Positions 1-6,113 of a DNA stretch of 15,374 nucleotides are shown in pieces. The stretch is from contig JAHJSI010000046.1 in the NCBI GenBank assembly GCA_018830465.1, positions 1 to 15,374 of the forward strand. The letters run 5' to 3'. Made by a program: the position numbers and the translations under genes. This DNA is from Patescibacteria group bacterium (GTDB taxonomy: Bacteria > Patescibacteriota > Patescibacteriia > UBA2169). The notes beneath the pieces are model-generated. The model worked only from the letters and a program-made list of their open reading frames with translations, was not told the DNA's origin and did no database searches. Every line of letters begins with the position of its first letter. Position 1 is the first letter of the stretch.

Positions 1-128
1 ATAGGCCCGTTAAAAACTATTTCCTCTATCTTTTCCCGTTCTCGCTTGCCATCCATGGTTTTATGGTCTTCAACGTCAAACTCATCCTTTATCCTCCCAA
101 TCAATTGTTCCCATTTTTCATCTGTCAT
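1..128 (-). CDS. Partial conserved hypothetical protein (N-terminal 42 residues)
   Basis: The reading frame starts at the ATG at 128 and runs open off the left edge of the window. The visible product begins MTDEKWEQLIGRIKDEF and ends in a VFNGP stretch. It is acidic and highly charged. I associate this opening (short helix, acidic linker, then 'VFNGP') with a small conserved hypothetical family common in Patescibacteria; that is memory, not a search. An extended -10 (TGC TAGAAT, 137-145 on the minus strand) lies about 9 bases before the ATG, so the transcript would have almost no leader; an AGGG sits 5 bases before the start codon. It follows the broken recombinase on the same strand, with 33 bases between them. 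Function unknown. Confidence 0.6.
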   Translation of the reverse strand, partial: MTDEKWEQLIGRIKDEFDVEDHKTMDGKREREKIEEIVFNGP

Positions 129-161
129 ATAACCCTATTCTAGCACTCTTTTATAAAAAAG

Positions 162-730
162 CTACAAAGGGCTAGATATTTGTTCTAAATGTCTTAAACT
201 TACTTTTGTATAAATTTGAGTTGTCTCTAAGCGCGCATGCCCTAAGAGTTCTTGTATATATCTAATATCTTGATATTTACAACTTCGCTAACTCTCAACC
301 CAGAACCATATAGCAAACTGATAATGCAATGATGTTTTGGGTTTGATGTATGATTAAGCATTTGCGTGATTTCCTGTTTTGACAATACAATAGGAAGCCG
401 CTTTTTATTTTTAGACCGAGGCAGATGCATAAAAAAACTCCTATGTAATATGGTTTCAAAATAAAACCGCAATGAGCTATATGCGGTATTTAAAGTCGAA
501 GATGACTTACCATTATTTGCCAAAAAATCCAAATAATCTTTGATGCTTTGAGTAGTTATTTCCTTAGGAGAACATCTTGCGAATCGCAGGACTTCTTTGG
601 TATAGTATAGATAGGTTTTGATTGTTTTTTGACTAAATCCTCGCAATCTCATCTCCTGCGCTAGTTGGCTCATTGGATCCCTGCTTGGACGATAATTTTG
701 TGTATTCATACCCTTCTTTTGATTACACAT
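162..730 (-). pseudogene. Broken tyrosine recombinase, probable integron integrase, internal deletion
   Basis: The N-terminal part is a SAM-like core-binding domain (residues about 20-105, GFSQKTIKTYLYYTKE and similar) followed by the start of the catalytic domain with box I, LLYGSGLRVSE, whose Arg (residue 146) is the first catalytic residue. The frame then stops at 242-244. One frame away the C-terminal part continues to a stop at 162-164: DIRYIQELLGHARLETTQIY, with the box II GH and the nucleophile Tyr. The roughly 95 residues that normally lie between, including the catalytic Lys and HxxR, are missing. Both frames read sensibly across the shared bases GATATTAGAT (260-269), which suggests deletion between two short direct repeats. 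The IntI-specific extra helix would lie in the deleted part, so XerC/D-like versus IntI cannot be settled from the protein. Its position, pointing away from an attI and an attC array, favours an integron integrase. The start may be 730 or the internal ATG at 709. Confidence 0.85.
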
Positions 731-739
731 TAATATCCT

Positions 740-800
740 AATTATACTATATTTTAGCCAAAAAATAAATTTGTTCTGATATAACCTGTTGTGTGAAATA
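740..800 (+). other. Putative attI, array insertion point near 788
   Basis: Between the recombinase start and the first cassette gene is CTGTTGTGTGAAATA (786-800). It has the same form as the right ends of the attC sites: GTTATATGAAATA at 3609, ATTAGGTGAAATA at 5024, GTTATCGAAAATA at 6071. The predicted exchange point is after G788. The reverse complement of GTTGTGTG matches the left box of attC1 (CGCACAAC) at 7 of 8 bases. The -10 of the recombinase (TATAAT, minus strand, 741-746) also lies here. The outer limits are a guess. Confidence 0.55.
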
Positions 801-848
801 ATTTTTTACTTATCCCTTCCTGTCTTTTCGCTTTTTTATTTTTAAGAT

Positions 849-867
849 AAGGCGAATTTGAATTCTT
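849..867 (+). repeat. Left arm of 19-bp inverted repeat around the restriction-modification/DUF1508 block
   Basis: AAGGCGAATTTGAATTCTT here is the exact reverse complement of 3410-3428. Similarity continues outwards imperfectly (CGCTTTTTTAT at about 829 against CGCTTTTTAT on the minus strand near 3448). The arms lie 60 bases inside the cassette start and 55 bases before attC1. There is no transposase between them and no convincing target duplication. Confidence 0.7.
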
Positions 868-932
868 TAAGAGAGAGGGTTTTATAAGGTGTATTCTCTC
901 CCGTTGGTCGCGAATACAGATTTTTTAGAATA

Positions 933-946
933 TGATATAATATAAT
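933..946 (+). promoter_or_regulatory. Extended -10 promoter of the restriction-modification genes
   Basis: TGATATAAT (933-941) is an extended -10, with a second TATAAT overlapping it at 941-946. No good -35 lies 16-18 bases upstream. The transcript would start about 13-18 bases before the endonuclease ATG. The surrounding 13-mer TATGATATAATAT recurs upstream of the transpeptidase-like gene (6823-6835). Confidence 0.55.
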
Positions 947-965
947 AAACGTTTTATATAAAATT

Positions 966-1811
966 ATGACAAATTTATTAACCGCACTTGTAAACTTAGT
1001 AGAAAATCCAATCACAGACATTGCAGAACACTCACATTCTTTGAATCGCGCAAATAGCATGGGAGATGCTTTAGAATATTACGTAAAAGATCTTTTTTGT
1101 GATTCCATGGATATAGACAACTTAGCTAGAAAAAATGAAATCTACAGTGAACATTTTTCATACCTAGGAAACCAAAATAATCCACCAGATATTATGATTA
1201 GAGGTGGGGACGCAATCGAGGTCAAAAAAATTGAAAGTATGCGTTCGGGCATTGCACTTAATAGTTCATACCCAAAAGACAAACTATATTCTGACAACCC
1301 AATGATTAAAGAAGAATGTCGAAGCTGTGAAGAATGGGATGAAAAAGATATGATTTATATTGTAGGTGTAACAACAGAAAGAAAATTAAAAGCTCTTTGG
1401 TTTATATATGGGTCTTGTTATGCAGCCAACAAAGAAACTTATGAAAGGATAAAACAAAAAATTTCATCAGGACTTTCGGAACTGAATGGAGTGGAACTTT
1501 CAGATACTAAGGAATTAGGTAGAGTTAATAATGTTGATCCACTTGGCATTACATACCTAAGAATAAGAGGTATGTGGCATATATCGAACCCAATATCAGT
1601 GTTTGACTACATAACAGAAGTAGAATTAACGAATGAACTCACTGTCAATGCTATAATCTTAAAAGATAAGTATGAATCGTTTCCAGAAGAAAGCAAAACA
1701 CGTCTTGAAAGGCTAATTAGCGACAATCTTACAATACAAAATGTAAGGGTTAAATCACCAAATAATCCAGCAAACTTACTAGACGCAAAATTAATTAAAT
1801 TTATAAAATAA
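966..1811 (+). CDS. Type II restriction endonuclease, NgoPII family (predicted GGCC)
   Basis: The 281-residue protein matches my memory of the NgoPII-type family throughout: GDALEYYVKDLFC near residue 33, NQNNPPDIMIRGGDAIEVKK at 69-88, SSYPKDKLY, CRSCEEWDEKD, LGRVNNVDPLGITYLRIRGM. The PD-(D/E)xK catalytic core is visible as Pro74-Asp75 followed by Glu85-Val-Lys87. It would cut unmethylated double-stranded GGCC. The next gene, a HaeIII-like methyltransferase, starts one base after its stop, so the two are co-transcribed with the nuclease first. No controller gene is seen. There is no clear ribosome binding site before the ATG, and the predicted leader is very short. Specificity is inferred from the family and the partner methyltransferase. 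Confidence 0.88.
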   Translation: MTNLLTALVNLVENPITDIAEHSHSLNRANSMGDALEYYVKDLFCDSMDIDNLARKNEIYSEHFSYLGNQNNPPDIMIRGGDAIEVKKIESMRSGIALNSSYPKDKLYSDNPMIKEECRSCEEWDEKDMIYIVGVTTERKLKALWFIYGSCYAANKETYERIKQKISSGLSELNGVELSDTKELGRVNNVDPLGITYLRIRGMWHISNPISVFDYITEVELTNELTVNAIILKDKYESFPEESKTRLERLISDNLTIQNVRVKSPNNPANLLDAKLIKFIK

Positions 1812-1812
1812 A

Positions 1813-2874
1813 ATGAAATTAGTGTCACTATTTACAGGCGCAGGCGGTTTAGATTTAGGCTTTGAAAAAGCTGGTTTTAAAACTGCTTGGGCTAATGAAT
1901 ATGATAAAAGTATTTGGGAAACATTTGAGGCGAACTTCCCGCACACAACTTTAGATAAAAGAAGTATAACCGACATCCCTTCAGACGAGATTCCTAACGT
2001 TATCGGTATAATCGGCGGACCACCTTGTCAAAGCTGGAGTGAAGCAGGAGCAGGTCGCGGAATCGAAGACAAAAGAGGTCAACTTTTTTACGAATATATA
2101 AGAGTCCTAAAAGACAAGGAGCCTTTATTTTTTCTTGCTGAAAACGTATCTGGTATATTACTAGAAAGACACAAAAAAGCGTTTGAAGAAATTTTACAGC
2201 AATTCCGCAACTTAAATTACAATGTAACATACAAATTACTTAACGCACACGATTACGATGTTCCGCAAGACCGCAAGAGGGTCATCATTGTAGGTCTACA
2301 TAAAAAAATAGGAAAATATTTTGAGTTTCCTAAAAAATCACAAAAAAAATTAACAATAAAAGATGCTATCTGGGATTTAAGACACGCTAAACCAGCAAAA
2401 GAATACAACAAAACAAATGGAGACAATGATCTGTATGCACTAAATCATGAATATATGAATGGAGGATTTTCAACCATTTATATGTCTAGAAACAGAGTCA
2501 GAAGCTGGGATGAGCCGTCATTTACCATCCAAGCAGGAGGTCGACACGCACCTATCCACCCTATGGCTCCAAAAATGAAATTTATTGAACAAAATAAAAG
2601 AATTTTTGTCCCGGGAAAGGAAAATCTATACAGACGTCTTTCTGTACGAGAATGTGCCAGAATACAGACTTTCCCAGACAATTTTGTTTTTAAGTACAAC
2701 AGTATTGGCGACGGATACAAAATGATCGGTAATGCGGTTCCTGTAAATTTCGCTCGCCATATCGCGAGTGAAATAATGAAATATATAGAGGAATTCTCGA
2801 GACTTAAAATTACAGAAGATGAACAAGTTTTAAAAACAACCGTACAGTCAAATTATACCAAAATTCCAGTCTAA
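1813..2874 (+). CDS. DNA (cytosine-5) methyltransferase, HaeIII-like (predicted GGCC)
   Basis: The 353-residue protein has the C5-methyltransferase motifs in order: motif I LFTGAGGLDLGF (residues 6-17), motif IV GGPPCQSWSE with nucleophile Cys72, motif VI AENV (109-112), motif VIII QDRKRV (152-157), RRLSVRECARIQTFP (motif IX) and GNAVP (motif X). The target recognition region (NGGFSTIYMSRNRVRSWDEP and what follows) closely resembles M.HaeIII as I remember it, so methylation of an internal C in GGCC is predicted. It is about 20 residues longer than M.HaeIII, with a polar C-terminal tail. It protects the host from the endonuclease encoded just upstream, and the pair can act as an addiction module that stabilises the DNA carrying it. 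Confidence 0.93.
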   Translation: MKLVSLFTGAGGLDLGFEKAGFKTAWANEYDKSIWETFEANFPHTTLDKRSITDIPSDEIPNVIGIIGGPPCQSWSEAGAGRGIEDKRGQLFYEYIRVLKDKEPLFFLAENVSGILLERHKKAFEEILQQFRNLNYNVTYKLLNAHDYDVPQDRKRVIIVGLHKKIGKYFEFPKKSQKKLTIKDAIWDLRHAKPAKEYNKTNGDNDLYALNHEYMNGGFSTIYMSRNRVRSWDEPSFTIQAGGRHAPIHPMAPKMKFIEQNKRIFVPGKENLYRRLSVRECARIQTFPDNFVFKYNSIGDGYKMIGNAVPVNFARHIASEIMKYIEEFSRLKITEDEQVLKTTVQSNYTKIPV

Positions 2875-2925
2875 AAATAGTAAAATAAAGCCTCTCTCAA
2901 GCGATAAAAAGTTTATTTTTAAAAC

Positions 2926-2954
2926 AAAAAAAACTCCGCAGAAAACTAGCGAGG
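2926..2954 (-). terminator. Terminator of the DUF1508 gene
   Basis: On the minus strand a short bulged stem (CCTCGC ... GCGGAG) is followed by eight T (2933-2926), 16 bases after the DUF1508 stop. The stem is imperfect, so strength is uncertain. Confidence 0.5.
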
Positions 2955-2969
2955 TTATTGCAATTAAGT

Positions 2970-3140
2970 CTACTCAACTATAATTGCATAATATGCGATT
3001 TCCTTTACTCGCTCTGCAGATCGTTTTGCGGAGTACTTTGTGGTGTAAGACTCGCTTACTGCAACGATTTCTCCATTGCTAGCCACAAGACGCCAACGAT
3101 ACTCACCAGCGCGATCAAGGTATATATCGAACTTGTCCAT
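2970..3140 (-). CDS. Small DUF1508 (YegP-like) protein
   Basis: This 56-residue frame reads MDKFDIYLDRAGEYRWRL, then VASNGEIVAVSESY, then TTKYSAKRSAERVKEIA. The alternating 'F-x-IY-x-D-x-AGEYRWRL-x-A-x-NGEI-(I/V)A-x-SE-x-Y' pattern is the DUF1508 repeat seen singly or in tandem in YegP-like proteins. The biochemical role of the family is poorly known. The frame is closed by a stop just upstream (about 14 codons before), so ATG 3140 is the best start; no strong ribosome binding site is seen. It runs against the array direction, between the methyltransferase and attC1, and carries its own promoter (3316-3343), a leader of about 170 bases and a terminator. It therefore behaves as an independent unit inside the first cassette. 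Confidence 0.85.
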   Translation of the reverse strand: MDKFDIYLDRAGEYRWRLVASNGEIVAVSESYTTKYSAKRSAERVKEIAYYAIIVE

Positions 3141-3308
3141 AAACTTGATGTTTGGGTTGATAAAACGGAGAGACGACCTTTAATTTCTCTCGCGGGGAAA
3201 AACCGATTTATACTAATACGGTTCCTCTCCAAGAGAATTAAAGTTCGCTAACTGAATTACATCCCAAAAGGCACTCAAGGTTATCCTCGCCAGTTTTCTA
3301 AGGAGCTT
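3141..3308 (-). promoter_or_regulatory. Long structured 5' leader of the DUF1508 gene
   Basis: Between the predicted transcription start (about 3308) and the ATG at 3140 lie about 170 untranslated bases with frequent stops in all frames. Its middle part (3180-3246) folds into a long imperfect hairpin: CTTTAATTTCTCT pairs with AGAGAATTAAAG, and the inner AAACCG pairs with CGGTT around a 13-base AT-rich loop. It may be a cis-acting RNA; no known riboswitch class was recognised. Confidence 0.5.
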
Positions 3309-3315
3309 TACCCTT

Positions 3316-3343
3316 ATTATAATACAAGCAAAAGCTAAGTCAA
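3316..3343 (-). promoter_or_regulatory. Promoter of the DUF1508 gene
   Basis: On the minus strand TTGACT (3343-3338), a 16-base spacer and TATAAT (3321-3316) make the best sigma-70-type promoter in the array. Confidence 0.75.
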
Positions 3344-3359
3344 GAGTTTTTTGAAAAAA

Positions 3360-3408
3360 TTGGCGGGGGCACAATTCACCCTCTTACCCCCTCTTGCGCC
3401 CCCGCCAA
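3360..3408 (-). terminator. GC-rich hairpin, possible minus-strand terminator with no gene upstream
   Basis: TTGGCGGGGGC (3360-3370) is the perfect complement of 3398-3408, with a 27-base loop. On the minus strand it is followed by TTTTTT, so it has terminator form. Nothing on the minus strand between it and attC1 codes for a protein. It may insulate the promoter just beyond it or be a remnant. Confidence 0.5.
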
Positions 3409-3409
3409 T

Positions 3410-3428
3410 AAGAATTCAAATTCGCCTT
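3410..3428 (-). repeat. Right arm of 19-bp inverted repeat around the restriction-modification/DUF1508 block
   Basis: Exact reverse complement of 849-867. It touches the GC-rich hairpin at 3360-3408 on one side and lies 55 bases before attC1 on the other. Confidence 0.7.
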
Positions 3429-3482
3429 AAGAGATACAGATAAAAAGCGACAAGGCAGTTCGGAAATCGTAAAAAATTACAT

Positions 3483-3615
3483 CGCACAACAGCGCATATG
3501 AGGTTCGTAAAAAAGTGAGAATTTTGATAAGATTAATGTGCCACTTTTTCACTCTCCCAAATTTTTGCTTGCGAGTACGCTGCGCAAAAACTTCTCATAT
3601 GCGCATACGTTATAT
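3483..3615 (+). repeat. attC1
   Basis: TACATC precedes the left box CGCACAAC (3483-3490). The arm GCGCATATGA (3492-3501) is perfectly complementary to TCATATGCGC (3595-3604), and the site ends in ATAC then GTTATAT (3609-3615). The middle contains further stems: AAAAAGTG/CACTTTTT, and TTTTTGC ... GCAAAAA around a GC-rich tip. About 94% identical (8 differences in 132 bases) to attC4. Confidence 0.8.
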
Positions 3616-3722
3616 GAAATATGCTTTTCTTTTTACGGCTAACGCCTTACACTTTTCTATAATGAACAAATTTTATTTTTATTTAAAATATCTTTAATAT
3701 TAAAAATTTATAAAGCAAAATT

Positions 3723-4763
3723 ATGAATAAAAAAATCACAATCTACATTATTGTTTTTATTATCTTGGTTATTTCAACAACCATTAGTTATTTTAACTTT
3801 AAAAAAGAAAAATATACCTATCCAGAAGAATATAAAATGGATTTAACGCATATTTCGGATACAGTTGAAACCGAAAAATCCGGCAAAATGGTTGGTGGAC
3901 ATTGCTATTTAGCTTCCGCCACCATGTTGATAAAGCATTTTGATCCGGACATTGAATTTTGGAAAGTGTATGTTTATCAGGGAAGCGCGGTTAGTTTTAA
4001 CTATTATTTTCCTAATGGGCCTAATGGCGGAGCTTCTGCTGGGCCAGACGACAGCGGAACAGTCAGCTTGCTTGTGGCGGCCAGTAATTTGGGTTACACC
4101 CCGCATGTTCGAAGGCAAATAATTGACAGGGGGACGCCGTGGAGTAGTAAAAAAATCAAAAAGCTTGGCGGTGATTTTCAAACGTATTTTTTTAATCCGC
4201 CAATGGATGAATACAAACAAGTAATTTCGTCTGGCATACCGATTGCTTCCTCTGGCTCGCCCTGCCATGCCGATTATAATGTGATTGAAGGTTACAACGA
4301 AAAAAAGCTGTTCGTTATAATTCCTAATCCGCAAGATGTTAATCGCACTGATCCGAAAATCAGCTGTTCAGTTGGCTCGGGATTGAGGCACTTGGTTTTT
4401 TGGTTCACGCCAGACGGAAAAAAGATAAGCGATAGGGAACTTATGCTTACGATGAAAGGTACAGTAAATGAATCATTGGAAATTATGGAAAGGTACATAA
4501 AAAATCTTGAAGAAGGTGTTAATATTGTTAATTTTGAATTGGAAAGATTTTATTCTGCCAGAAAATTTGCGGCTATATATTTTAAGGAACAGGGCTATGA
4601 TGAATTGGCTGACGGATACGAAAGATCGGCAGATGCGTTTTATGAGTTAACCTCTATTTTCCCGCCAGACGCTAACAAATATAAAAATAAAATTATTGTG
4701 CAAATGAAAAAAGTGCTTGAAATTGAAAAAGGATTGCTTAAATACTGGGAAGCGCTTAATTAA
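3723..4763 (+). CDS. Membrane-anchored C39-like (papain-fold) protein
   Basis: 346 residues. An N-terminal hydrophobic helix (residues 5-24) after MNKK points to a signal anchor, so the rest is probably outside the membrane. Residues about 55-210 look like a C39-type cysteine peptidase domain: GGHCYLASATMLIKHF holds a candidate nucleophile Cys61 at the start of a helix, GSPCHADYNVIEGY gives His182, and IIPNPQD offers the third residue (Asn202 or Asp205). The C-terminal third (about 245-346) is helical and charged, without a recognised fold. It is the only gene of cassette 2, and it is AT-rich like its neighbours. The role could be peptide cleavage or binding at the cell surface. Whether it is an active peptidase is an inference, because such domains are also found as non-catalytic versions. 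Confidence 0.7.
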   Translation: MNKKITIYIIVFIILVISTTISYFNFKKEKYTYPEEYKMDLTHISDTVETEKSGKMVGGHCYLASATMLIKHFDPDIEFWKVYVYQGSAVSFNYYFPNGPNGGASAGPDDSGTVSLLVAASNLGYTPHVRRQIIDRGTPWSSKKIKKLGGDFQTYFFNPPMDEYKQVISSGIPIASSGSPCHADYNVIEGYNEKKLFVIIPNPQDVNRTDPKISCSVGSGLRHLVFWFTPDGKKISDRELMLTMKGTVNESLEIMERYIKNLEEGVNIVNFELERFYSARKFAAIYFKEQGYDELADGYERSADAFYELTSIFPPDANKYKNKIIVQMKKVLEIEKGLLKYWEALN

Positions 4764-4927
4764 TGTTAAAGTGGTGCACTAATAAAAATATTCCAATAAA
4801 AATAAGTTACATTGACTTCGGTGGCATTAACCCATAGTCCCTATTCCCTTATGCCAAGATAAAAATAAAATTTGTTCATTATAGAAAAGTGATTTTTTTA
4901 ACAGAAAATTAAAAGAAAAGCATACAT

Positions 4928-5030
4928 CATATAACAGCGTATATCTGGTTATGGCTTTTATAAAAAAGTCTCCACCCATATTTTGCTCCGCTACGCTCCG
5001 CAAAACATCAGATATACGCAAACATTAGGT
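4928..5030 (+). repeat. attC2
   Basis: TACATC precedes the left box CATATAAC (4928-4935), the exact reverse complement of the first eight bases of its own cassette (GTTATATG, 3609-3616). The arm GCGTATATCT (4937-4946) is perfectly complementary to 5010-5019. A hairpin tip ATTTTGC ... GCAAAAC surrounds a GC-rich loop. The right core is ATTAGGT (5024-5030), with A where the others have G, which may lower recombination. Confidence 0.75.
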
Positions 5031-5090
5031 GAAATATTTTTTATTGATATTTGTTAATAGTTTTTATAATAAGGAATAATTTGATTTTTT

Positions 5091-5474
5091 ATGAGTAAAA
5101 CAAGAAATCTATTTAAAGAAATATTAGACTGGACATACAAAAGACAGGAAAATGGTTTTATTGAAGAAGATTTAAAAAAGGAATTAAAATTAACTGACAA
5201 ACAATTTGAATGGTACTTAGGAACTTTTCGCGGAAGTGCACGTAGACATGAAAATCTTATAAATCATTTAGATTACACTGGAAAAAATCACTTTTTCTTT
5301 TTAACTGAAAGGGGTATATCAAAATACTTTGAATATCAAAAATCTTGGCACGAAAAAGCATCTGGTAAAATTTTCCTTGCATTAATTATAGCCCTAATAT
5401 CATTTTTATCAGGAAAATTTGGAGGTTATCTTATTGCATTCATTCAAAATATAAAAAATCAAATTATAAATTGA
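5091..5474 (+). CDS. Small protein with C-terminal membrane helix, cassette 3
   Basis: 127 residues. Residues 1-75 are charged and helical, with a rise-and-turn pattern (LFKEILDWTYKRQENGFIEEDL, LTDKQFEWYLGTFRGS, then FFFLTERGISKYFEY) that could be a winged-helix-like fold; this is a guess from pattern only. Residues about 93-117 (KIFLALIIALISFLSGKFGGYL) are one hydrophobic segment, so the protein is probably anchored with its N-terminal part in the cytoplasm. It is the only forward gene of cassette 3. An AAGGA lies 14 bases before the ATG, too far to be a good ribosome site. I do not recognise the family and assign no function. Confidence 0.7.
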   Translation: MSKTRNLFKEILDWTYKRQENGFIEEDLKKELKLTDKQFEWYLGTFRGSARRHENLINHLDYTGKNHFFFLTERGISKYFEYQKSWHEKASGKIFLALIIALISFLSGKFGGYLIAFIQNIKNQIIN

Positions 5475-5550
5475 CAGAATAAAACCTATTAACAAATTTT
5501 AAAAAATAAAAAATTTACATCTTATAACACGGGCTATCCGGTTCGCGTTC

Positions 5551-5569
5551 GCTAAATTATTTTGGCAAA
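5551..5569 (+). repeat. Left 19-bp arm flanking the inverted unit in attC3
   Basis: GCTAAATTATTTTGGCAAA is the exact reverse complement of 5975-5993. Pairing continues imperfectly outwards (GCG against CGC). The DNA between the arms is clearly richer in GC than the rest of the array. Confidence 0.8.
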
Positions 5570-5597
5570 AAGAAAAGGCCGGGCTCTCAGAGAGAGC
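5567..5597 (-). terminator. Terminator of the 84-residue gene
   Basis: On the minus strand GCTCTC-TCT-GAGAGC is followed by CCGGCC and then TTTTCTTTTT. A second stem, GCTGAC/GTCAGC (5615-5630), overlaps the stop codon. Confidence 0.7.
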
Positions 5598-5625
5598 ACG
5601 ACCTCGGTGTAGGCGCTGACGATAG

Positions 5626-5880
5626 TCAGCCCTTGACGCCCAGTAGTGGCAGGAGCACCTGCTTCCACTGGTCTACGGTCCCCATGACGCCGTTGATCTC
5701 CAGCGTATCCGTGCTGGGTTCGCCAGTGCCGGGGTCATCCGTATAGATCTCAACTGCCTCGTCGCAGCACCCGCACTTGATGCGGACACTCGGCGACTTC
5801 TTACCGCGACCCTTTCGGCGCCAAACCCGCAAGGGGTTTCCGTGACCCAACGAATCCTCCACTCGTTCCATTCCGGGCAT
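5626..5880 (-). CDS. Small CxCC-containing hypothetical protein, inverted inside attC3
   Basis: 84 residues starting MPGMERVEDSLGHGNPLR. A basic stretch RRKGRGKKS (about 21-29) is followed by RIKCGCCDEAVEIYTDD, with three cysteines in CGCC that could bind metal with help from elsewhere. The C-terminal half has LEINGVMGTVDQWKQVLLPLL, a well-formed conserved-looking segment. I associate this C-terminal half with small hypothetical proteins of Patescibacteria, from memory only. A strong ribosome site (GAGGAGG, 9 bases before the ATG) and a hairpin terminator make it a complete unit. It is much richer in GC than the array and lies on the opposite strand, in the loop of attC3. The overlapping longer frame on the same strand (5673-5927) lacks these signals. 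Function unknown. Confidence 0.75.
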   Translation of the reverse strand: MPGMERVEDSLGHGNPLRVWRRKGRGKKSPSVRIKCGCCDEAVEIYTDDPGTGEPSTDTLEINGVMGTVDQWKQVLLPLLGVKG

Positions 5881-5974
5881 ATGACAGACCTCCTCGGGTT
5901 ATGGTATCTATACATAGTGTACGACAATGCACCTACACCTTATAGAAAAATGGCGAAAATGTCAATGAATGACG

Positions 5975-5993
5975 TTTGCCAAAATAATTTAGC
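5975..5993 (-). repeat. Right 19-bp arm flanking the inverted unit in attC3
   Basis: Exact reverse complement of 5551-5569; together they enclose 443 bases. No direct target duplication is seen outside the arms. Confidence 0.8.
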
Positions 5994-6113
5994 GCGCTCA
6001 CCCAAATTTGGCAGTGGTGGGTCGCTCCGCTCCTAATTTTACCACTGCCAAACTTCGCATATCCAGATACGTTATCGAAAATAGCAAAAAACAAAATTTT
6101 GGAAAATTATTTT

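Larger units (their letters stand above)
5521..6077 (+). repeat. attC3, enlarged and probably recombinant
   Basis: The left half has TACATC, box CTTATAAC (5521-5528) and arm CGGGCTATCC, then GGTTCG as in attC1. The right half has AACTTC, arm GCATATCCAG (6057-6066), ATAC and GTTATCG (6071-6077). Unlike the other sites the two arms agree at only 6 of 10 positions, so the halves appear to come from different sites. The middle holds 19-bp palindromic arms, an inverted gene unit and a perfect hairpin TTTGGCAGTGGT / ACCACTGCCAAA (6008-6052). Confidence 0.6.

Noticed and set aside
3515..3697. Plus-strand 60-codon frame over attC1
   Set aside because: It is made of the attC hairpin sequence and has no start signals.
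4764..4927. AT-rich stretch with a GGCAT/ATGCC pair after the C39-like gene
   Set aside because: The stem is only five bases with a 23-base loop and no T run; apart from attC2 nothing else is seen here.
5673..5927. Second minus-strand 84-codon frame over the GC-rich unit
   Set aside because: The other frame has a strong ribosome site, conserved-looking C-terminal segment and a stop at the terminator; this one is rich in Arg/Ser/Ala as expected of an out-of-frame reading.
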